Origin: Neoechinorhynchus agilis
Taxonomy: Eukaryota; Acanthocephala
Length of the DNA stretch: 64,000 bases
Direction of reading: 5' to 3'
Assembly (NCBI GenBank): GCA_051530055.1
Contig: CM121341.1
Span: forward strand, 9,052,001-9,116,000
The position numbers were made by a program, and so were the translations under genes. Shown piece after piece: positions 34,930 through 47,666 of the stretch; positions within the stretch are counted from its first letter, which is position 1; every line of letters begins with the position of its first letter. The notes beneath the pieces were generated by a model that was given only the letters and a program-made list of their open reading frames with translations, had not been told where the DNA came from and did not search any database.

Positions 34930-36535
34930 CAATCCATACACCCAGTAGAAATTAGAATTAAAAACGGATTGTTGCAATGTTCAAACTCCTTCACCATTTT
35001 CATTAACGTTGAACGATTTAATACATTGAAACTCATTTCGGAGAAATAAAACGTCAGAAAGGGAGAATCTCTTCTGAGACAAGGATTTCTCCTTTGAGCG
35101 AATTTAAGAAGAGAAACAAAATCAGAGAATAAGGCGGCGTTTTAAAATCGTTAAAACGAAAAAGTCGATAAAATCATCGTAAAATAAATTGCAAAAATTT
35201 CCAAATAATGAGTTCAGTTAAAAACTTAAAAGAAACGAATTGTTGCAATGTTCCAACTCGTCCACCATTTTCATTAACGATGAACGATTTAATACATTGA
35301 AACTCATTTTCGGAGAAACAAAACGTCAGAAAAAGAGAATCTCTTCTGAGACAAGGATTTCTCCTTTGAATCGATCTACAAAATATTGGCCATCTTAAAA
35401 GGAGAAACAAAATAAGAGAATAAGGCGACGTTTTTAAACCGTTAAAACGAAAAAGTCGATAAAATCATCGTAAAATCAATTGCAAATATTTCCAAATAAT
35501 GAGTTCAGTTAAAAACTTAAAAGAAACGAATTGTTGCAATGTTCCAACTCGTTTACCATTTTCAATAACGATGAACGATTTAATACATTGAAACTCATTT
35601 CGGAGAAATAAAACGTCAGAAAAGGAGAATCTCTTCTGAGACAAAGAATTTCTCCTTTCAATCGATCTACAAAACATTGGCGATTTTAAAAAGAGAAACA
35701 AAACCAGAGAATAAGGCGACGGTTTTCAGGCGTTAAAACGAAAAAGTCGATAAAATCATCGTAAAATCAATTGCAAATATTTCCAAACAATGAGTTCAGT
35801 TAAAAACTTAAAAGAAACGAATTGTTGCAATGCTCCAACTCGTCCACCATTTTAGTTAACGATGAACGATTTAATACATTGAAACTCATTTTCGGAGAAA
35901 TAAAACGTCAAAAAAGGAGAATCTCTTCTGAGACAAGGATTTCTCCTTTGAATCGATCTACAAAATGTTGGCCATCTTAAAAAGAGAAACAAAACAAGAG
36001 AATCAGGCGACGTTTTAAATCGTTAAAACGAAAAAGTCGATAAAATCAATTGCAAATATTTCCGAATAATGAGTTCAGTTAAAAACTTAAAAGAAAGGAA
36101 TTGTTGCAATACTCCAACTCGTTTACCATTTTCATTAACGATGAACGATTTAATACATTGAAACTCATTTTCGGAGAAATAAAACGTCAAAAAAGGAGAA
36201 TCTCTTCTGAGACAACGATTTCTCCTTTGAATCGATCTACAAAACATTGGCGAATTTAAGAAGAGAAACAAAATAAGAGAATAAGGCGACGTTTTTAAAT
36301 CGTTAAAACGAAAAAGTCGATAAAATCAACGTAAAATCAATTGCAAATATTTCCGAATAATGAGTTCAGTTGTAAACTTAAAAGAAACGAATTGTTGCAA
36401 TGCTCCAACTCGTTTACCATTTTCATTAACGATGAACGATTTAATACATTGAAACTCATTTTCGGAGAAATAAAACGTCAGAAAAGGAGAATCTCTTCTG
36501 AGACAAAGATTTCTCCTTTGAATCGATCTACAAAA
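34930..36535. repeat. 290-bp satellite, left block, about 5.5 units
   Basis: Units marked by gatgaacgatttaatacatt recur near 35008, 35279, 35570, 35860, 36150 and 36440. Each holds a palindrome-like core in which aaggagaatctcttct faces gatttctcctttgaat. The block breaks off at about 36535 and the same satellite resumes at about 41960. Confidence 0.9.
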
Positions 36536-36689
36536 AACACCCACAACTAACGCGATAGATAACATCAGACGAGCTTGACAGTTTTCAAAAGCGCCAACTT
36601 TTCTATCGATATAATAACAAGTTTATTTCTTAATCTAAAAAGAATAAGACCAGTACCCTCGTTTGAGTCCCCACAAAAATACTCGATTT

Positions 36690-36890
36690 CCGACAGGTTA
36701 AATTAATGTTGATTATGGAGTGGATCGCGGGTTCGGTTGGGTTCGAAAGTCGGTGGTTGTTCTTGTGAGGTTCGGTTTTTCGTCCTTTTCATTTCGGTTG
36801 ATGATATGGAAAAATGAAGGGGGGCGTTGTTAGAGGATGAAATGAATTGGGATTACAATTGTTTTGTTCATGTGAAAAGGGAACGACTTT
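36690..36890 (-). mobile_element. LINE 3' end fragment related to the 11-13 kb LINE
   Basis: The stretch with gtggttgttcttgtgaggtt, then tcatttcggttgatgatatg, then atgaattgggatta aligns in order with 11040-11195 (gtggttattgtttgcagg, gttcatttcaagttatgata, aacgaattgggatt). It is a heavily 5'-truncated and diverged copy of the same or a related LINE. Confidence 0.5.
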
Positions 36891-37039
36891 AGAGTTATTG
36901 TTTTAGAAGCACTGATGGTTGCTGCGCCGATGAAAAGTAACGAATTATTCGTCTTAATCGTTGATTTTCGCGAATAAACACAAACTCCGATGTTTTCCCG
37001 TTGAATAACGGACAAGCTCTGCCTTCTGCATTGAATCGA

Positions 37040-38600
37040 GATCTCTATCCTCTCGTATCGAAGGCTATCAGAAGCTAGATTGCGTAATGTCCTTCATAGC
37101 CGATATTCCGGGGACGCCAAGTGCCTTTTCTCGGAGTCCCTCGGGGACTACTAATCTTTGCGTCCATGGAAGTATGCCACCTCGGTGGACAGTTCGTTCC
37201 TCTTTGAAGAATACGAACTGAGATGTATCGGACATGACGACGGTCATCCGCTCGATATCTTTTTATCGTACTGAGGATTGGGTCTTGTTCGGTCGCTTCG
37301 GAAACCTCGAAAGTGTATCCGCAAGCTCATTATGCTGCCCAACATATAAGACGCTGATTGATCATCGTTGATAGATTCCTGTTTTTCTCGAAGATGTATT
37401 TGAGTGGCCCGCTACATATTACCGAAATTTCCTGGTTGCGAAAATGATCGCCAGTCCTTCCTTTTCTATCTATGAGCTCTTTTCCGCTTCCTTGAGAGTT
37501 CTTGACGCGTTGAATTTTATCGCTGCCCTGAACCGTATCAATCACACTGGCTATTTCGGGTACCTCATTCCGATCATGATCTTCAATTTGATCAACATTC
37601 ATCTTTATAATGTCCTATACGATTAAATTTAAAACAGAGTTTACTTCTCGCTGGACAATCACGTCCGAATCGGCCGCAACGATCTCCAGGCGCTTAATTT
37701 ATCAAATTGTCTAATTTTTTCCATCTTCACATCTAGGTTTCGCTCTTCTCCTAAAGGTAACTGAACCACAGATCTCGAAATACTGCTTTTATCATCCCAC
37801 GGTGTATCCCTGAGCAATTCAAACGTTTGACACACTTTTTTGGACTTCATTGAATGTTGGGTTATATCCATTTGTAGGATTTTATTTCGAAGTTGTAAAT
37901 GAGGTGTCTTCATTATGATGTGATCTCGGATCGTTTCGTCCATCGCTTGCATTTCGGACTTGATCTAATTGTCGAAAAATTTGCATAAGCGAGCTCTGTC
38001 TCTTAATTCCGCAATCCAGGACAAACAGTTTTGCCCGGCACCCATCTCACACTGATTGAATGCAAATCTTGCTGCCGCAAAATGCATAGGTTGGTTAAAG
38101 TGGTTGTCCAGCAATCTAACTAGTTCGTTAAATTCATGATCCGCTATTTCTTTTTTGCCACCCAATAAAGAAACAAATCCCGAATCTTCCCATCGTCGTG
38201 TATGAGGGAAAAACGGGTCTACCTGTTTAATTTTACTAGATTGCTTGTTGTTTTCCCCCAACGATAACAGTCTTTCCAAAAGTCTTAGTTGTTGTAATAA
38301 TACGGATCGAAGTGCCTCGTCGCCACTTGTGATTTTCATATAACCGTATCTTTTTTTCCAAAAAAACATCCAACCCACCCGTCGGCCTTAAATTCCGAGC
38401 TAGATTATTTCAATGTGCAGATCGCTGACTTGAACTAGCGACTTTGAACGTTTTATCCCCTTTTCAAGCATTCTCTCTTGATTGCTGGACATGGAATCGG
38501 ATTCCTTCAATTGAACTGCACACACACACAAATGTGAACGACTTAATTCTTTTATGCTGTTCATAGTTTGAAGAAAGCATGTGAATCCTTTCATTGCGTT
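37040..38600 (-). mobile_element. Ty3/Gypsy-like LTR retrotransposon fossil
   Basis: On the minus strand, pieces of a Ty3/Gypsy element lie in the usual order. A gag-like part (about 38600-37660) includes ELVRLLDNHFNQPMHF and SWIAELRDRARLCKF. A pol remnant follows, with an RNase H-like segment (PLKYIFEKNRNLSTM) near 37.4 kb and a segment resembling the integrase zinc-binding region near 37.1-37.2 kb. The reverse transcriptase is not seen, no LTRs were recognised, and the element is broken many times, so it is an old, internally shortened fossil. Confidence 0.65.
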
Positions 38601-38695
38601 AAAAAACGCTCTATACAGTACCTTTTTGCTTTTGTTTCATGTCAAACGAAATTTCATATCGTTTAAGATGAAGGCTCCATTGTCCTAAAATTGGA

Positions 38696-39486
38696 CAGTG
38701 TTTCACGCGTGGACTCTAGAACAAGAAATGGCACTGTGTTCTGTTTCTGAACTCGGAGGTGAATGCAACTTTGCTTCTGTGAGTTGCGATGAGAAGCACT
38801 TAACCGCTCAGCAGTGCCGATTCCGGTACGCCAAAGGTGTTTCAGTAGCACTTGTTCTTGAAAGTACCTTTGAGACTATGATGGATGCCCGAACTCGAAT
38901 GATAAGGGATCTTTTGGTACTGAAGAGACTTGAGCAGTCCATAGTGTCCATGTGGTTCAAATCTAATGGGTGGGGCGGGAGTAAACGTTAATGAACCTCA
39001 CAACGTCTTCAACATCGCTTTTGACATCTAATCAATAACCAACAAGAGAATCGAAGGGAAAATTATGTTTCAAATTTCAAAAAAAACCCAATTGAACTTG
39101 ATAGATGAAATGAATGAATCCTGTTTGTGTGTCGCATGAATATGTGTTGGAAAAAGAAGTGGAGTTTCCCATCGTGAAGGTGGATAAGGTTGCTGGCGAG
39201 CCCACTGAACGTGACGTTATCATTGAAGATTGTGTAAATCATCTAAATCAGGACATTGGTGATGTAAGGAGACGTCGAAGATGTCATTTCGGAGATCAAG
39301 ATTCTTGAATTTCAATTTTTAGAATTCGATGACCAAAGTAGTGAACATTGTTCAATCGATCGTTTAAATTTCACAGATGCTACTGCGTCTAATTTCGCTT
39401 ATTTTAAGCAAATTGATGGCAAAATCGATTTGCTTAAAATGGCGACCAAAGTTCTGAAGAGGAATCCGAGTGAGCGTGAGGATTAA
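38696..39486 (+). CDS. SANT/Myb-like protein, BRD8-type N-terminus (tentative)
   Basis: A first exon from about 38696 encodes AWTLEQEMALCSVSELGG, then NFASVS and TAQQCRFRYA, the pattern of a SANT-type domain (aromatic-led helices with QCRxRY). The spacing resembles the N-terminus of BRD8, a NuA4/TIP60 chromatin subunit. A helical segment (ARTRMIRDLLVLKRLEQS) follows. A possible middle exon near 39114-39260 ends at a strong donor GAT|GTAAGG, and a possible last exon after TTTTTAG at 39324 contains LNFTDATASNFAYFKQIDGK and stops near 39486. The phase between these last two is not clean, so the model is incomplete or the gene is decayed. No bromodomain is seen. Confidence 0.35.
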
Positions 39487-39989
39487 GACGCACACACTTG
39501 AGTTAACAGGATATTTTTAAATTTGTTCCTGTGATCAAAAGTAAATTAAAAAACGTTTCATTGATTAAAAATTGAAGGAATATCGTCGAGTACGAGAGGG
39601 TTTTTTTAAGTTTAATGTATAAAATCAGAGCAATGGCCGCCACCATAACGGTTATACATTTCACGTTTGGACTTCACCTCGGGAGTTTAACTTTTCGATT
39701 TCATGAAAACAAGTATGTTTAGACCCTCGACTTAACGAAATAACGAACGATTTTTTTTAAAGACTTTTTAATGATTGTCAAAATGACGCTTTTAATTAGA
39801 TACCTAGAATATTCCCACGTGGCGATGTTTTTCCACCTCGAAAACAGAAGGATATACCCCACACGCCAGACGATGAGCCAATATTCGGTGTTATCGATCC
39901 TAATATCCTCCTATTCTGAATCTTCGGCGCTTTACAATATTCTCTCTCTCTGTTTTATATATCATCAGTATACTGTTAATCTCCATTTA

Positions 39990-41591
39990 ATGTTGAATGA
40001 AAACGGTGTTGAAAATGCAGTCGGGACTGGCAACGTCCCGCTTCCAACTGTTAACTACACTTGTGCCATAGAGAACGTTCAGACAAGTATTTCGACAGTT
40101 CAGGTTCCGTCCAATGTCGTACCTAAGAAGGGCCGCCGAAAAAATCCATGGGGCTTCAAATCATACGCAGAAATGATTGAAGAAGCAATATTAACTAGTG
40201 CTGATAAAAGACTCCGTTTGGCGCAAATATATGATTGGATAATCAAAAACGTACCCTTTTTCAAGGATAAGACGGATAAAGTCCGAAGTAAAGCGTGGAA
40301 GGTAATTAAAATTTTGGGTTTTTAAATAGCCCCCAAAAATCAAGCTTATTTTCAGGTTAAAGAAATTTTTAAAGTGAACCTTTTCTTAGTTGACCACGTC
40401 CGATAGGTTCCTCATAGAACAGCATTCGTAAATTTTACAAAGAAATTTCGCAGCGTCAACTGTTTTGATAACTTTTCCAGTTGATATCAAATAATTTTGG
40501 TTGTCTTCTAAAAACTCCAATTCCTGTAATGAATTTAACCGTATTTTTGGTAAAAAAATTTCGTAGTGTTTTTTTAAGGAAGAAGGAATGACTCATTAAA
40601 ACCATTTTATAACCTAAGAGATATTTTCTGCAATACTCTCTTCTATCAATGATGAATCGAAGAAATCTTCAATGTTCTCCTTTCACAGAATTCAATACGG
40701 CACAATTTGTCGTTAAGAGCAATATTCAGAAGAGTCAAAAATGAAGGCTCGTCAAAGTCTTCATGGTGGATTTTGGATCGTGAAAACCAAACAAATCGAG
40801 TTCAACCAACTAGACGCAAACGATTGAAACATGGACCATCAACGAATAAGAATGGTACGCAACCACCAATAGTACCACATTACACTCCACAACTTGAACA
40901 CTTCGTGGAAGGATCAGTACAAATGGATAACATAGTACCAAACAATCCGGCGTTCGAACCGATAGTCTTCCCACATGAAACGAATGCGTACGATAATACA
41001 ATTCCATATTCCAGAGATCAATCAATAACACAATTTTTGCCTTTCCAGCAGTGTGCAACACAGTTGATTACCGAAACAATTTCCCAGCATTGTACTAATT
41101 CTGAACAACAATTTGATTTTCCCGTTATGATCAATCGAAATCCAATTGAAATGATGAATTATCCACATCGAAACCTTGCTACGGTCCAACCACCGATTCC
41201 AACAATTCCGGGTGGATCAGGGCACGAAAACCCTTATTTGTTTAAGCAAAACAACGCTGCTCAGCAATACGGAATGCCGGGAAATACATCCATGCTGCAA
41301 ACCATTCAAGATCACTATCCAACCTATAGAAGACCGCGAGTTGAACAGAATTTATTTCCATTCTATCAAGATTACACAACTATGGAACAGTGCAACGAGA
41401 ACCCAAATGCTCAGTTCAATGGTTACGATCAAATAGTGAACTATGGAACGGAATTTAATTTCGACCATTGTGATAATTTTACCAATTACTATGAACCACA
41501 ATGGATGGAACAAAATGCTTCATTAGGAAGGCCTTCTTCGCTCGATGAATTCTACGGTTCAAGTGAAGGTAAAAAACGAAAAATGAACTAA
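39990..41591 (+). CDS. FOXO/DAF-16-type forkhead transcription factor
   Basis: FOXO factors bind DNA in the nucleus and carry insulin and stress signalling. Exon 1 (39990-40301, 104 codons from ATG) ends in the first half of the forkhead domain (NPWGFKSYAEMIEEAI, LRLAQIYDWIIKNVPFFKDK). Exon 2 (40689-41591) continues NSIRHNLSLRAIFRRVKNEG, then SSKSSWWILD. The 387-nt intron has donor AAG|GTAATT and acceptor TTTCACAG. The NPWG...SYAEMI start, the DKTD loop and the KSSWW ending are diagnostic of FOXO rather than other Fox classes. The product is 404 aa, short for FOXO, with an asparagine- and glutamine-rich tail and a basic end (EGKKRKMN). None of the usual AKT motifs (RxRxxS/T) is visible. The frame is open upstream to 39771, so an earlier start is possible. 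Confidence 0.85.
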
Positions 41592-41959
41592 AAGAAGACT
41601 TCGCAAAGTACTAATATTAGTAGAACATCGATTAAAAATAATTTAGCTATTTCTACGGACTCAAAGATCACAGAGGAAGATAATTTTCGTTAATGATTTG
41701 CATGCTAAAAACACGGTTTTAAATTTGTATCTGCATGATCCACTCATTGATATAGAAATTATCAAGCAAGTTCATGGCATAACGACACGTGACTTTGTGG
41801 GCTTTTTAAATAATAGTTAAAGTTTCCTAAAAAACACGGTGAACAATTTAAGAATTTCGGAATATTTTTGACGCATAAAACAGAGCTTCTATTCTTCGCA
41901 GGTATGTAACACAAAAACCATCCACAATTAACTCGCTATATTATTTCAATTTCCAGATC

Positions 41960-44900
41960 GCTGCTCGGCGCGACACATAGGCCGTTTTTAAAAACGTTAA
42001 AACGAAAAAGTCGATAAAATCGACGTAAAATAAATTGCAAAAATTTCCAAACAATGAGTTCAGTTATAAACTTAAAAGAAAGGAATTGTTGCAATGCTCC
42101 AACTCGTCCACCATTTTAGTTAACGATGAACGATTTAATACATTGAAACTCATTTTCGGAGAAATAAAACGTCAGAAAAGGAGAATCTCTTCTGAGACAA
42201 GGATTTCTCCTTTGAATCGATCTACAAAACATTGGCGAATTTAAAAAGAGAAACAAAACAAGAGAATAAGGCGACGTTTTAAATCGTTAAAACGAAAAAG
42301 TCGATAAAATCAACTTAAAATCAATTGCAAATATTTCCGAATAATGAGTTCAGTTAAAAACTTAAAAGAAAGGAATTGTTGCAATACTCCAACTCGTTTA
42401 CCATTTTAGTTAACGATGAACGATTTAATACACTGAAACTCATTTTCGGAGAAATAAAACGTCAGAAAGGGAGAATCTCTTCTGAGACAAGGATTTCTCC
42501 TTTGAATCGATCTACAAAACATTGGCGAATTTAAAAAGAGAAACAAAACAAGAGAATAAGGCGACGTTTTTAAATCGTTAAAACGAAAAAGTCGATAAAA
42601 TCATCGTAAAATCAATTGCAAATATTTCCAAATAATGAGTTCAGTTAAAAACTTAAAAGAAACGAATTGTTGCAATGCTCCAACTCGTCCACCATTTTCA
42701 TTAACGATGAACGATTTAATACATTGAAACTCATTTTCGGAGAAATAAAACGTCAGAAAAGGAGAATCTCTTCTGAGACAAAGATTTCTCCTTTGAATCG
42801 ATCTACAAAACATTGGCGAATTTAAAAAGAGAAACAAAACAAGAGAATAAGGCGACGTTTTAAATCGTTAAAACGAAAAAGTCGATAAAATCAACTTAAA
42901 ATCAATTGCAAATATTTCCGAATAATGAGTTCAGTTGTAAACTTAAAAGAAAGGAATTGTTGCAATGTTCCAACTCGTCCACCATTTTCATTAACGATGA
43001 ACGATTTAATACATTGAAACTCATTTTCGGAGAAATAAAACGTCAGAAAGGGAGAATCTCTTCTGAGACAAGGATTTCTCCTTTGAATCGATCTACAAAA
43101 CATTGGCGAATTTAAGAAGAGAAACCAAATCCGAGAATAAGGCGACGGTTATAAGCCATTAAAACGAAAAAGTCGATAAAATCAATTGCAAATATTTCCG
43201 AATAATGAGTTCAGTTAAAAACTTAAAAGAAAGGAATTGTTGCAATACTCCAACTCGTTTACCATTTTCATTAACGATGAACGATTTAATACATTGAAAC
43301 TCATTTTCGGAGAAATAAAACGTCAGAAAGGGAGAATCTCCTCTGAGACAAGGATTTCTCCTTTGAATCGATCTACAAAACATTGGCGAATTTAAGAGGA
43401 GAACCCAAATCCGAGAATAAGGCGACGGTTATCAGCCATTAAAACGAAAAAGTCGATAAACTCAATTGCAAATATTTCCGAATAATGAGTTCAGTTAAAA
43501 ACTTAAAAGAAAGGAATTGTTGCAATACTCCAACTCGTTTACCATTTTCAATAACGATGAACGATTTAATACATTGAAACTCATTTTCGGAGAAATAAAA
43601 CGTCAGAAAAGGAGAATCTCTTCTGAGACAAAGATTTCTCCTTTGAATCGATCTACAAAACATTGGCGAATTTAAAAAGAGAAACAAAACCAGAGAATAA
43701 GGCGACGGTTATAACTCATTAAAACGAAAAAGTCGAAAAAATCAACTTAAAATCAATTGCAAATATTTCCGAATAATGAGTTCAGTTAAAAACTTAAAAG
43801 AAAGGAATTGTTGCAATGCTCCAACTCGTCCACCATTTTCATTAACGATGAACGATTTAATACATTGAAACTCATTTTCGGAGAAATAAAACGTCAGAAA
43901 AGGAGAATCTCTTCTGAGACAAAGATTTCTCCTTTGAATCGATCTACAAAACATTGGCGAATTTAAGAAGAGTAACAAAGCCAGAGAATAAGGCGCAGGT
44001 TTTAAATCATTAAAACGAAAAAGTCGATAAAATCAACGTAAAATCAATTGCAAATATTTCCGAATAATGAGTTCAGTTGTAAACTTAAAAGAAAGGAATT
44101 GTTGCAATGCTCCAACTCGTCCACCATTTTCATTAACGATGAACGATTTAATACATTGAAACTCATTTTCGGAGAAATAAAACGTCAGAAAAGGAGAATC
44201 TCTTCTGAGACAAAGATTTCTCCTTTGAATCGATCTACAAAACATTGGCGAATTTAAGAAGAGAAACAAAACCAGAGAATAAGGCGACGGTTTTAAGTCG
44301 TTAAAACGAAAAAGTCGATAAAATCACTAAAATCAATTGCAAATATTTCCGAATAATGAGTTCAGTTAAAAACTTAAAAGAAAGGAATTGTTGCAATGCT
44401 CCAACTCGTCCACCATTTTCATTAACGATGAACGATTTAATACATTGAAACTCATTTTCGGAGAAATAAAACGTCAGAAAAGGAGAATCTCTTCTGAGAC
44501 AAGGATTTCTCCTTTGAATCGATCTACAAAACATTGGCGAATTTAAAAAGAGAAACAAAACCAGAGAATAAGGCGACGGTTTTCAGGCGTTAAAACGAAA
44601 AAGTCGATAAAATCATCGTAAAATCAATTGCAAATATTTCCAAACAATGAGTTCAGTTAAAAACTTAAAAGAAACGAATTGTTGCAATGCTCCAACTCGT
44701 TTACCATTTTCAATAACGATGAACGATTTAATACATTGAAACTCATTTCGGAGAAATAAAACGTCAGAAAAGGAGAATCTCTTCTGAGACAAGGATTTCT
44801 CCTTTGAATCGATCTACAAAACATTGGCGAATTTAAAAAGAGAAACAAAACAGAGAATAAGGCGACGTTTTAATCGTTAAAACGAAAAAGTCGATAAAAT

Positions 44901-45440
44901 CACTAAAATCAATTGCAAATATTTCCGAATAATGAGTTCAGTTAAAAACTTAAAAGAAAGGAATTGTTGCAATGCTCCAACTCGTACCATTTTCATAACG
45001 ATGAACGATTTAATACATTGAAACTCATTTTCGGAGAAATAAAACGTCAGAAAAGGAGAATCTCTTCTGAGACAAGGATTTCTCCTTTAATCGATCTACA
45101 AAACATTGGCGATTTTAAAAAGAGAAACAAAACCAGAGAATAAGGCGACGGTTTTCAGGCGTTAAAACGAAAAGTCGATAAAATCACTAAAATCAATTGC
45201 AAATATTTCCAAACAATGAGTTCAGTTAAAAACTTAAAAGAAACGAATTGTTGCAATGCTCCAACTCGTTTACCATTTTCAATAACGATGAACGATTTAA
45301 TACATTGAAACTCATTTCGGAGAAATAAAACGTCAAAAAAGGAGAATCTCTTCTGAGACAAGGATTTCTCCTTTGAATCGATCTACAAAATATTGGGGAA
45401 TTTAAGAGGAATAAAAAACCAGACAATAAGGCGCCGACAA
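41960..45440. repeat. 290-bp satellite, right block, about 12 units
   Basis: The same monomer as at 34930-36535, with gatgaacgatttaatacatt near 42127, 42417, 42707, 42997, 43277, 43557, 43848, 44140, 44429, 44719, 45000 and 45289 (one with a c in cactg). Units vary mainly by small deletions in the region before tcaattgcaaatatttcc. Short open frames repeated on both strands are by-products. Confidence 0.9.
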
Positions 45441-45989
45441 GATCAACGTCTAATTTTCTGTTTTTTTGTGGCATTTTTAAGCTCAGAAATTATTGCGGCC
45501 TAAAGTCACTCTATGTTTAAAAATTTGCTTGTTGTCAATAACTATAATTTATGTGTAAAAATAAAGATGAGATTAAACATTCAGAAGCGTGATTTCTTTA
45601 TTAGATAGAAAAGTTCAACCAAAACTTTGATAATTTTAAACGTTTGTAGACTATTTGAAGACACCTTAATTTAAACGAAAATATGCTGGATTAATAATAC
45701 GTTTTGATTAAGATAGTAATTTTTAATTAGAAGTCGGTGGAGATTCACGGCTATTGCAAGCTTGCTTCTATGATTTTCTGATCTCGTAACCTACGTAGCT
45801 CCAGATTCAGGTTTTTGTTTTTAGGATGAACTTCAAACGAAATTCGCTAATTTTCTAAAATGTTATCCTTTTAGATACGCTTAAAAGGAAACGTCTTTAT
45901 TTTTCCCGTTTTGCAAATACAAATGTCCTCAATGAAACAACCTAGAGGAAATCAACGTCAGAAATCCATTGATTCCTATTGGAAAAGAC
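45441..45989. other. Intergenic, no gene recognised
   Basis: AT-rich sequence between the satellite and the OST3/TUSC3 stop codon. It should hold the 3' UTR of that gene on the minus strand. No coding frame or repeat stands out. Confidence 0.4.
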
Positions 45990-47666
45990 TCACGTGTATG
46001 GATAAGACCGATTTTTCAGAAAGAAGAAGTAGGATATTAAATTGATACCAACCATGGTCAACACAACTCCTGCCCACATAAACTCTTAAAATTGCTGTAA
46101 GGAGAGTGTTCATAAGTTCAAAGCATACCTGATTTCCGTTTCTTACTTGATTTTCGTTTCTTTCCTGAACTGATAATTTCTCCCCTGTTGGCTTTGTCGA
46201 GCAGAATGAGACCGACTATGCCGAGTAGATATGATCCGAAAACGAGATACGTTTCAGCCAATAACTGATACGACGAACTCCTTGCAATATATTTCTACAA
46301 TATTGTTCAAATAGTAAAAAAAAGAATTTTTCAATCGTACCTCAAATATATCCTTAGAGCCGTCGCCTCCGTCGAATGGCGGGTTCCTTATCTGGTTCCA
46401 CATTTGTCCAGAAATAAACACGAGAACTGCCGTTACACTTAGCACAGCCCAGGGAAGGTAGGAAAATGCGTTCCGGAAATAATAAACTGCAACGAAGAAC
46501 AAGATGCCAAATACTGCCAATCGAATCAGATTGAACGCTTGTATCTTGGGTTCAAGTGATTTTAAATGAATCATGACGTTTGTTTTATCGCGAATCCATC
46601 TACATATACCTTGGGCTTCCATTTGATACCTGAGAGAATAGATTAAACGTTGTTGAATCACAATCATCCGTACTACCTTTCCATCGGCATTGATTGCTCC
46701 AGAAATGACTGAGCCTTTAAATTGGACCAAAATATAACCAAGTGGGGAACTGTCGCAATGTGATACTAAATATATCCATTAAAATGAGGAATTCAATGTT
46801 AAATTTTTTATTGGTGACAAAAGCTCACTATAAAACATCAAATCGTTTATCTATTGAAATTGCTATATAATATAAATATCCTTAAAAAAACTTAGGAAAT
46901 GGATGTCCGTTTTGTTTAATAAAAGAATATCTCGGATATACGTTTAGAATATGACCTATATTGTTAGATGTTTACAAAATAAACACAATCGAATATTTTG
47001 TAATCGGAAGTTTGATTGGCTTTCCAAATTTCTGGTTTCCTATGAAAAGTTTAAAATATAACTGAACGAAAAAGAATAGCTACCGATATAATGAACGGTT
47101 TGTCAACCGTGTCGTCTTAATATTTTTAACATATGACTTTTAATCGATAAATTTGATCAAATTGATAGCGTTTTTTTGTGACTAAGTGCATCGCCTACAT
47201 TTTCAGACCCATTTCGACGGTACCAAGGCTGTAAAACCAAAATCATTTCAAATGCAAACATTTAGAGACTTAAAAAATTTGCCATTCTACCGACCTTCTC
47301 AAAGACGCTCTGCGCTTTCTGATAGTCGAGCAAAGCGAAAAACAATTTCGGCAGAGAATCGTCATTGTGTTCATAGGACTTTGAAATCGCATCAAGATGT
47401 TCTTTGAATAAGTGGCATCCGTGACAGTTGTGGCGAGGATCCATTGTGGTGAACAAAGTGACAATCCCATATCGTTCTTCAGATAATTGATTATCATCAC
47501 CTTCCAGATATCTTTTATACATTTTGCTATCGAACGATAAAACCGTTTTGTCTGCTCGATTCGTGAGGTCCTCTAGTTCGGATACAAGGGAACCATCGAC
47601 AAAAGACAACCGCATTGTCGAAATTGTTAAAGCCACAGCAAAGATGAATTGTTGGGCAGTTTTCAT
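45990..47666 (-). CDS. OST3/TUSC3/MAGT1 oligosaccharyltransferase subunit
   Basis: This is the thioredoxin-fold subunit of the ER oligosaccharyltransferase, which holds substrate cysteines near N-glycosylation sites. Five exons, 47666-47291, 46749-46677, 46629-46341, 46294-46129 and 46084-45990, join in phase (999 nt, 332 aa; MAGT1 and TUSC3 are of similar size). It has a signal peptide (MKTAQQFIFAVALTISTMRL), a CxxC redox site C81-H-G-C84, a cis-proline strand (VPHLVIF), and four membrane segments with the family signature SGQMWNQIRNPP. A second loop carries LLAETYLVF, and the end ISYFFFLKNRSYPYT matches the human YPY terminus. Introns 2-4 are 44-47 nt; intron 1 is 541 nt. The last exon uses a TTTTAAG acceptor. 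A lysine-rich tail loop (SGKKRKSSKKRK) before the last membrane helix is unusual. Confidence 0.93.

Noticed and set aside
35174-45474. Recurring ~70-80 codon frames with FCRSIQRRN and CIKSFIVNENG
   Set aside because: Translation of the 290-bp satellite unit; each stops within one monomer and no gene family matches.
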